Source of the DNA: Monoraphidium neglectum
Taxonomy: Eukaryota; Chlorophyta; Chlorophyceae; Sphaeropleales; Selenastraceae
NCBI RefSeq assembly: GCF_000611645.1
Contig: NW_014013561.1
Span: 7,943-25,442 of the forward strand
Direction of reading: 5' to 3'
Length of the DNA: 17,500 nucleotides
Under the pieces are notes generated by a model. It saw only the letters and a list, made by a program, of their open reading frames with translations, was not told where the DNA came from and ran no database searches. A program made the position numbers and the translations under genes. Every line of letters starts with the position of its first letter. Positions within the stretch are counted from its first letter, which is position 1. Below, in pieces: positions 10,238-17,500 of this stretch.

Positions 10238-10823
10238 CTGCGGCACGAGCATACCAGTGGTTACTCTCGTGGCCATTTCAGACTTGCAGCATTTTGAATC
10301 TTAAAAACGAGCGACCCGGCGTCAGAGGTGTCACAACTGAAGATCAACATCAGCAGGAGCCTGGACGGAGCCCAGCATCGAAAAGGGGTTCAAGAACATG
10401 ATTATGATTGGATTCTAGGTTCCTGACCTACATGGTCGGAATTGAGGCGCAGTGCTGTGCGTGCTGTGCACTCGTGAGTCACATCGTGCTGTGAATAAGG
10501 CAGACGGCGCTGATGATGTATGAGTGCTGCTGCAGATGTAAAGCAACGCTTCAGAGGAAACGGCTCAGACTTTACTTGCACACGTTCAAGCAAGCAGAGA
10601 CATTCGTCACAACACGGGCGCACCACACAGGCATTACTGCAACAGCTTCTCCTTCCGCCCAGTGCAGTGTCAACTATCCCATATGCGTTGAAGCAGTGCT
10701 TGGCTCCAAGCGCACTGCTTCCGTCTGGTGCATCATGCTCCCTTGGCTGCACGCTTGGGTGCGACCGCTCAGGCGCCAGCCAGCCTGCCTGGGACCATGG
10801 GGCAGTCCACTGCGGCAGTCGCA

Positions 10824-10834
10824 GGGGGGGGGGG
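10824..10834 (+). repeat. Run of 11 G
   Basis: A homopolymer of eleven G sits in the intergenic region. Its length may vary between individuals or be a sequencing weak point. Confidence 0.85.
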
Positions 10835-12004
10835 CGCGATAAGTGGTTACTGATCAACTCAAAACCCGCGACCTGTGAGCACATTGATGGTAGAAGCCTG
10901 CTTGCAGGGTGCAACAGCCTGCCCCGCCATTTGCAGGGCCATAGACCACAGCCGACGCACCAACAGCGCTTCTTTTTGAGAACGTCAGCCCTCGCGTTCC
11001 CATCTGCTGCTCAGGTGGGGTAGGCCGTCCTAGTGAGTAGGGACCGTGAAATTTAATGTGATATGATGTGGCATGGTTTTTGTGTCATTTGACAACAGGA
11101 CAGACATGGTATTTTTGAGTCTGCTCTCTGTACATGCGCGTGGTGCGATGGCACCTGTGGCTGGAAATGCGCATCGGCGAATACAGCGAGCTGCAGGCGG
11201 GTGGCAGCAGTTGTCGCCTATACATACATGACTGGTGGTGTTGCCAAGCCCACCACAACGGCTGCGGCACTGGTCGCACGCAACTTGCAACGTGTGGGTC
11301 AAGGGCAGTCAACTCTGGGCAAGGGGCGAGACAGGTATACCACTACGACTTAGGCAACAGCGCAGAGGTTCTGTGGCGCAGAAACCAATGTCTTTGGGAA
11401 TTGCAGGCGACGATGGAACCACAACGCAATCCATGCGCGTTGAGCAGCTGCCAGCGAGTCAGCATGCATTCATATGTCGGCACCGTGCCGTCAATCTGGG
11501 TGCTGGCATGATAGGAGATCGCACTGTGATTATCTGATACTCAAGGCCATAAATATCGCAAGGCAGGCCAGTTTGCTCGCGCTAAGAGCCAAGCAGTGAA
11601 GGTCAGTCTATGATCTGGCAAGATGCGTGGTTAGATTGCGCGCGTTGGGAGTGCAAGTAACAAGAGATCGGGCTGCGGCGATGCAGCGCACACGTGCGGC
11701 TTCTCGACAGTTGAAAAGAATCGTGCGAAGCGCGTCGATGCGGTGGCACGGCTTACAGCGCCACATCAGAACACTCAATGCTGTCGTCTACAATAGGCAC
11801 TTGGCACGCTCCCATGCAATCAAGGACGGGGCCCCATCGACGCCGGCCCCTCTCACCCCGCCGCACTCACTCCGCCGCCCTCATTCGTATGATCCCCGCC
11901 CTCTTTCCGCGCAGCACGCCGTGTCTCGCCGCAGCTGAACCATCTTCATATCCTCCCAGGAAGGCGACGGCGGCAACCGCGGTTGCGCGCCGCGTGCCGC
12001 AAGC

Positions 12005-13471
12005 ATGCCGTCCGCTCAGCATGTCATGCTGGCGGCACACTGTAAAAAGACAGAGCAGGTGGATGTGAAGACCCCCGTTCTCACATACATCCGCAACACG
12101 TACTCCAGCGCGGAGGCCGACGAGGCCGCTGATGACCTGGCGGCGGTACAGGCGCTCAGGAACGAGCTCGTGACAGCGCAGGGCAGCGCCGCAGGCCCGC
12201 GGCGCGAGGTGCCGCTCGTGAAGTGAGTGTGTGTTGCGTTTTTCGGGAGCAGCGTGTGCATTATCTTGGGTACCCCGAAGCCTTGCACGTGCGGGTGGCT
12301 TGACGGCCGGCGGGGAGGGGAGATGGAAGGAGTTTGCTTGGAGCGAAGCGTGCGCCACGGCTCATTGGTTGAGCGCATGTCATACGTTGTTGACTTGCCA
12401 ACCTGGTATGGGGGTCCTTAGCTGCAGCTGTATGGTTAGGCAGGTTTGGCATTGTGCTTCAGGGCACAGGCCAGCGCGTTTCTTGAGAGAGGCTGCTGCA
12501 GGAGCTGCTGAGGCATTGGCTGGGGCAGGGGTGGTGGGTTGGCATATCGACAACGGAAAGCAGTTGTGCATGAGTGTGTTTGTGTGAGGGCTTATCAACA
12601 AAGGAAAGCAGGTGTGAATGAGTGTGTTTGTGTAAGTAAGTTAGTGTTTTTGTGTGCGTGTGTGTATGTGTATGTATATGTGTGTGTTTGTGTGTAAGTG
12701 TGTGCGCACGCGCGCGAGGGCTGCATCCTGCTGATCCCAGCGCTGCAGCCCCCGCCTCCGCCCTGCGCACACACACGACTCTCTGGGGACTGCGTCGCCC
12801 TGCAATCCTCACCTAGCTTCCATCGGCATCCTTATATCAATGGGAAACAAAAGTAGCCCGCACCCATTTTACTCAGCCTCGTCCACTTTCCTCCTACTGC
12901 TGTTGCCCGTCGCACCTTTCCGACGTCTGGTTCCAACCGCCATGAACCGCCACAGCATCATGTTTCCATGCAGATACATGGGCATGCATACCCCACAAAG
13001 GTGGTGTACAACTACACGTAACGCAGCAAGGTGGTGTACAACTACACGTAACGCAGCAAGGTGGTGTACAACTACACCCGTTGTCGATGAATGCATATGT
13101 ATTCAACCAGCAGCCGCCACCATGAATCCCACCCCAGGTACTACAAGAGCCTCACGTCCATCGAGACGCGTTTCCCCATCAGCGGCGAGAAGGGGCACGT
13201 GAAGCTCACCTTCGTCTGGTGGGGTGTGGCCGGGGGTGTGGCCGGGGGTGTTGCTGGGGGTGTGGCTGGGGGTGTTGCTGGGGGTGTGGCTGCAGGCCCA
13301 CGGCTTCACGCGGTGCCTGGGGGGGGGTGCATGCAGCGTCTCGGGAACGCGTTGGGTATAGCTCGTGAACGTTCGCGCTGGCGGCGCCCCATGCCAACTA
13401 TGTGCATCTTCAGGAGGGTGCCAATGCGGAGGGTGGCAAGGCCGCCATGTTTGGCCCGGGAGTTTGGCGCG

Positions 13472-13540
<69 letters not shown>

Positions 13541-16500
13541 TCACCTCCTCGCCCCTTTGTTGTTTTTTCGTGCCGCCAAGGTTTGACGCATTCAAGCCGT
13601 CCTCCAAGGCCAAGCAGTCCAACATCCACTTTGAGAAGGCGGCGGTGCTCTTCAACCTCGCCGCCACCCTCAGGTGCCCACCGGCAACCTGCGCGTGCGA
13701 TCTTGCCCCACATGCGCTGGATGACCCAGCCTGCCAAATTACGACGCACTCCGCCCACGCCACACAGCTGCGCAATCCTTTCAGCCGAGGCCGTAATGGA
13801 GCATCTTGCCAGTCAATGGCTTCTCTTTCCAGGAGGGCAGCTCCAGGGTCGCAATCTCACCCGCCTGCCGCTGCTTCTCCCATCCGCTTCTTTCCATGCA
13901 GCCAGCAGGCGCTAAACGTGGAGCGGGGCACCCCCGAAGGCATCACTCAGGCCTGCAAGCTCTTTCAGGTGCGGAGCCTTGGATACCCGGCATGCATGGC
14001 GGGTTGTTCATGTGAGTGCCGCATCAATTGTTGAAGCGCTGCTGCGCTCACAAGGCTGAAACCTCCTGCATCGGACACGCAGCTCAAATCGCGTCTGCCG
14101 ACACAGCCCTGTCCTCCATCAGCCCCACCGATTTATCCAGGCCCTGCCCAAACGTGGAAAAGCCCCTAGACCCTCACACACGAACGCGAACACACACGCG
14201 CGCGCGTCCGCGCAGGAGTCCGCCGGCGTGTTTTCCTACCTGCTCAGCCACGAGGCCAACAAGTGCGACGCGCCCCGCCCCGTGGACCTGAGCCCCGAGT
14301 GCTGCGCCCTGATGGAGAAGCTCATGTTGGCTCAGGCGCAGGTGGGGTTGAACGCCACCTCCCCTTCCGCTCCCCGGGGGGGTGGGGCCGGACAACAGTT
14401 GACCGTCTAGTGGCATGGCTTTTGTGTCGCGGGCTTCGCCGCATGGTGTTTGCGTGGTATCTCGCTGCTGCCTGTCGCAGGGCGCTTCCTTTGATGCTGA
14501 CGTTTTCACGCTGTGCTGAATCAGTGCTCTGCAAAAGCAGTGCCAACGCATCTTACTCTCCAGCGAGCCTTCCCACCCCTTCTCCTTATCAGCGTCAATG
14601 CTTTGGATCCATCTCCAGGTACAGGCTTCCCCCATCCCATCCTACACGCACACAATCTCTCTCTTTCACACGCTTCATGTTTGACGCTCACGCAATCGGG
14701 GCGCCATCGCCCGTCCGCCCGCAAATGCATCAAAACCAGGAGTGTGTGTACCACAAGGCGGTGATGGACAAGAAGAGCCCCACAGTCGTCGCCAAGCTGG
14801 CCAAGCAGGCCGCCACCATGTACGGCGAGGTCTCCTCCTCGTTCAACTCCTCGGTGAGAACCAGCGCGGTGCGATTCGGTGATGCCGTACCCCTGCGTGT
14901 GCGATGCGACATGTGCTGGGCCGACCGCGCTTCATGTGCGGTTCGGGGTGCCGGACCGTGCGGGAGCCTTCGTGACCTTCGTGGCCTTGTCGGGGTTGTG
15001 GTTTATGAACTGCTGCCAGCTTCAAGCCGGGCGTACACCGCCCTCGAAAACCTGCTGATCACCCAGTCTTGCAAGCTTCAGCTCGCTCTGTTGCTTGCTG
15101 CGCTGCCAGAACCTCCACCTTGTTTCGTGCCTCGATGCACCCCTGCAACAAGGCTCCCATTTTCACCTCAACCCCATTGTATATCCGGCTCATTTATTTC
15201 TGATCCATCAGGCGCTGTCCGCCCACTTTGAGAAGTCGTGGGCGAGCCACACCCAGATGAAGGGCTCCCTGCTGGACGTGCTGGCGCTCACGGTGAGAAC
15301 TTCACGCCGTCTCACGGCATTCTTCTCGGCCTTTTTCCCGTAAAGCGCAGACGTTACTTGTTGCTGCACAGTGTTGATGTTCGGCCGTCACTTTTCAGCG
15401 AACCCTGCTTCCGCCCCTGCTCATTGCATGCAAACTGAACGTCCCTCATCCCCAGGCAGCTGCCAAGCAGCTGCAGTCTGAGACCAAGATCAACAAGGAG
15501 ATTGCCACCCTTGCGGTGCGCACGGCTGGCGTGATGGTCAATTGCCTTGGATTGACGTCGTACCCGTTCCCTTTCAGCTTTCTTGGCCGTACTGCGTCGG
15601 GGACGGGGCTCTACCTGCAACCCGCTGCAACAGCGACAAGCGAACCCACTCATATGATGATCACACCTTGTCGGCCAAGGCGCCGTGTGAAGCCCTCCCG
15701 CTCCCCATAAGGAACTCGTTGCTTTGCACGTGCCTTCTGCAAACATGCTGCTTGTCTTCCTTGTCTCATCCTCTGCATTCATGCGACTGCGTCTGAATCC
15801 TACCAATCTTCGCTGCTGCTGCGCGCACCCCCCCCTCTCACGCACCCTTGTAGGAAGCATTCACACGGCTGCAGGCCACCAAGAAGCTGGCCAAGGCCGT
15901 GTCTCAGGTAAACATGTACACATACGCGCGCGCACAGACATACATGCTCTTACACACACGCACACACACATGCATAGAAACGCACATATGTGCACACACA
16001 CACACACACGCACACACGCGCGCAACCCACCCACGCACACTCAAAACAACCACTTGCGTGTGTCGGTGCTTTTCGGGCACCGGTTTCCAGCAGCACCCTT
16101 CGATGGTCCTTCCCTTACACGCTGCGGCAATCACACAGGGCAGCAGTGGCTGCCTTTCCACTCCAGCCCTCTTGACAAACAATCAGAGCAACGCCTAAAA
16201 GCTTGCCCTGCGGCACTTCGCTTCCACAACCCCCAGGACACCTTCTAACCTTGATGAATGCAACCCCCGGTCCGCCCCCATGTTCACAGGAGATGTCTGA
16301 CAGCCTGCGGCCCCTGGAGGAGGGCGTGGCGCTGGCGCTGACCAAGGCGCAGAAAGACAACGACGCCGTCTACCTGGAGCGGGTGCCGCCCTTCGCAGAC
16401 CTGCCGCCGCTCACGGTGCGGGGTCGGGACGTTTTCCCTTGCGTCCGGCTGCCGACACCTGCGGGGTCTGGGCGGCGGCGCCGATCGCAAGGATGGGGGT

Positions 16501-16869
16501 GCGGTTCTGATGGAGCCGAGACCTCCGGTTGCCGCTGGGCGGGCCGGCGCGACGACGGGCGCACGCCTGCTGGCGGCCTGCCCTTCGGCCCAAGCGCTGC
16601 GCTCTCGCCGCGCGGGTGCCTGCCCTGCTCCTGCGGCCCTCTTTCACCGCTGCTCGCCACGCACCCCAGCCCTGGCGCACGCGTCCCCCGTTGCGCGCTT
16701 TGACCCGCTGTTGACCCTCTGCTGCCACCCTATGGTCTGGCCCGCTTTTGGTGCGCAGGGCGCCCTGCTGGTGAAGTCTGCGCCGCCCGCGGCCCTGCTG
16801 GATGTCAGCGGCGGCGAGAACCTCTTCAGCAGCCTGGTGCCGGACAGCAGGTGCTCGCCTGGTGGTCGC

Positions 16870-16926
<57 letters not shown>

Positions 16927-17250
16927 GCCGCTGCTGCTGCTGCTGCTGGTGCCGTCGTCATGCTGCTTGTCGAGATAGTGGTGGTTGCAGCGGTGGTCCA
17001 AGCTGGTGGAATGAGGACGGCTGACTGAGCTTTGACACGTGAGCAAGAGCTGCGCGCAGGGGCGCCTGTGCTCACTTCCCAGCTGGCCTCACCCAGTAAC
17101 GTCCTCAATCCCTGCCCGCCCTCGTCGACCGCCGGCCCGCGCAGCGCCAAGGCGCTGTCAAAGTATTCAGATATGGTGGACGCGGCAGTCAGGGAGGCGC
17201 TCGACAAGCTGGCCGGCGCCACAGACTCGGCGCGCGTCGCGCTGCGCCAG
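12005..17250 (+). CDS. ALIX: BRO1-domain protein, ALIX type (ESCRT-associated), first 12 exons, partial at right edge
   Basis: Coding exons: 12005-12222, 13138-13218, 13581-13673, 13902-13968, 14216-14341, 14740-14853, 15212-15292, 15456-15515, 15854-15907, 16290-16415, 16759-16850 and 17145-17250. All are GT-AG with matching phases, giving 406 residues with no internal stop. The ATG at 12005 is the first in its frame. The protein has the plant/animal ALIX BRO1 pattern: HVMLAAHCKKTEQVDV near the start, YYKSL...ETRFPIS (74 on), FDAF, IHFEKAAVLFNLAA, LMLAQAQEC (about 189-197), HFEKSWASH, AQKDNDAVYLERVP (318-331) and LVPDSSAKALSKY (366-378). BRO1 domains bind the SNF7/CHMP4 subunit of ESCRT-III at endosomal membranes and help sort cargo into multivesicular bodies. 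The V-shaped coiled-coil domain and proline-rich tail expected of ALIX would lie beyond 17500, so a BRO1-only or RIM20-like protein remains possible. Introns run from 163 to 915 bp and are rich in repeats. Confidence 0.93.
12545..12636 (+). repeat. 48-bp-period tandem duplication in intron 1
   Basis: The 44 bases at 12545-12588 recur at 12593-12636 with five mismatches; both begin TATC and contain GGAAAGCAG. It lies in intron 1 of the ALIX-type gene, just before a GT-rich run. Confidence 0.8.
12617..12713 (+). repeat. GT-rich imperfect microsatellite in intron 1
   Basis: Irregular TG/GT repeats with TATG and TTTG variants end in GCGCACGCGCG. In the sense RNA this is a GU-rich tract, complementary in type to the CA tracts of introns 2 and 9. 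Confidence 0.8.
13001..13077 (+). repeat. 30-bp tandem repeat, about 2.6 copies, before exon 2
   Basis: The unit starts GTGGTGTACAACTACACG and ends GCAAG. Copies are 13001-13030, 13031-13060 and a partial 13061-13077, identical where they overlap. The array ends 60 bp before the 3' splice site of exon 2, so it covers the likely branch-point region. Each unit begins with a GT preceded by AAG, a splice-donor-like context. Confidence 0.93.
13221..13292 (+). repeat. 12-bp G-rich minisatellite, six copies, at the start of intron 2
   Basis: Six tandem 12-bp units, GGGGTGTGGCCG and its variants GGGGTGTTGCTG and GGGGTGTGGCTG, begin two bases into the intron after the donor GT at 13219. The sense strand therefore carries regularly spaced runs of four to five G. 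Confidence 0.93.
13467..13539 (+). repeat. (GC)7 followed by (CA)30 microsatellite in intron 2
   Basis: GC dinucleotides at 13467-13480 pass directly into about thirty pure CA units up to 13539. The tract ends about 40 bp before the 3' splice site of exon 3. Confidence 0.97.
15920..16045 (+). repeat. Imperfect CA-rich repeat in intron 9
   Basis: CA dinucleotides are interrupted by CG, TG and AT. The region begins about 12 bp after the donor of exon 9 (GT at 15908), and the longest pure run is near 15992-16010. It is the second CA-rich intron of the ALIX-type gene. Confidence 0.8.
16871..16948 (+). repeat. (CTG)18(CCG)2(CTG)6 trinucleotide repeat in intron 11
   Basis: Eighteen CTG units, two CCG units and six CTG units lie 20 bp after the donor of exon 11. 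The sense RNA reads CUG, so this is an intronic tract and not coding; the opposite strand would read CAG. Confidence 0.93.
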
Positions 17251-17500
17251 GTGCCCCGGGGGGTTGAACAACGAGGAATGTAGTTGTGAACGAACGCATG
17301 CATCCGTCTGTCCCTGACCTTCCTCATGCGCATGCGCGCCTACGCAAGCACCAGTTCACACGCACCTTGATTATTCCCCCTTTGTCGTCCACCCCCCGGC
17401 TCTCATATGCATCCTGTCCCCATTCAAAGTGCATCCACACATTACCTCCTGACATGGTCATGTTTTTTTACCATCCCTGTTGGGGTCAAGCCAACCTCAA

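Larger units (their letters stand above)
10137..12004. other. Divergent intergenic region (shared promoter region)
   Basis: The region lies between the ATG of the minus-strand RIF1-like gene (10136) and the ATG of the plus-strand ALIX-type gene (12005). It is visibly less GC-rich than the flanking exons. Open frames of up to about 170 codons on both strands (for example 10402-10914 minus and 10520-11023 plus) overlap each other and lack recognisable protein features, so I do not call genes. It must hold the 5' UTRs and the promoters of both neighbours. I found no reliable TATA box correctly placed for either gene. It also contains a hairpin near 10197-10237 and an 11-G run at 10824. Confidence 0.55.

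Noticed and set aside
10386..10400. GGTTCAAGAAC as a tRNA T-loop
   Set aside because: I could not build the remaining arms or an acceptor stem around it.
10402..11023. Overlapping open frames of about 170 codons on both strands as intergenic genes
   Set aside because: Neither has a recognisable motif or supporting splice pattern, and they overlap on opposite strands. The composition looks non-coding.
12617..12713. GT-rich run as a telomere-like repeat
   Set aside because: The units are irregular TG/TATG and not the TTTAGGG or TTTTAGGG type of green algae, and the run lies inside an intron.
13219..13580. VAGG repeats and poly-Thr-His frame as part of the ALIX-type protein
   Set aside because: The frame runs through intron 2, but removing 13219-13580 joins W and FDAF exactly as BRO1 proteins require, and retaining it shifts the frame.

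Overview
The window looks like nuclear DNA of a chlorophyte green alga. Exons are very GC-rich. Genes are split by GT-AG introns of about 160-400 bp, with one of 915 bp. There are many CAG/CTG, CA/GT and GGC simple repeats, and TGTAA candidate polyadenylation signals follow the first gene. I see no prokaryotic features, transposase, CRISPR array, rRNA or convincing tRNA. The species call is an inference from style only.

Layout: (1) 2-1345, plus strand: the 3' end of a gene for a Gly-, Ala-, Pro- and Gln-rich protein, open at the left edge and not recognised. (2) 1346-2947: a gene-free stretch between two convergent gene ends. (3) 10136 down to 2948, minus strand: one large six-exon gene whose phases close exactly to a 2,070-residue protein. 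It has an Ala-rich helical (HEAT-like) front half and a disordered, basic, polyglutamine back half; a local match suggests a RIF1-like nuclear protein. (4) 10137-12004: a less GC-rich divergent intergenic region of about 1.9 kb, presumably holding both promoters. (5) 12005-17250, plus strand, running off the right edge: at least 12 exons of a BRO1-domain protein of the ALIX type (ESCRT-associated, endosomal sorting). I rebuilt its first 406 residues exon by exon.

The genes show no shared pathway; this is an ordinary nuclear neighbourhood. The unusual content is repeats. CAG tracts code polyglutamine in both the first and second genes. The ALIX-type gene has introns full of minisatellites and dinucleotide runs, including GU-rich RNA in intron 1 and CA-rich RNA in intron 2 that flank a frame-neutral exon, a G-rich 12-bp array two bases after a 5' splice site, a 30-bp array just before a 3' splice site, and a CTG tract in intron 11. 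I found no clear new biological system; the best leads are the RIF1-like assignment and the repeat-flanked exon 2 of the ALIX-type gene.
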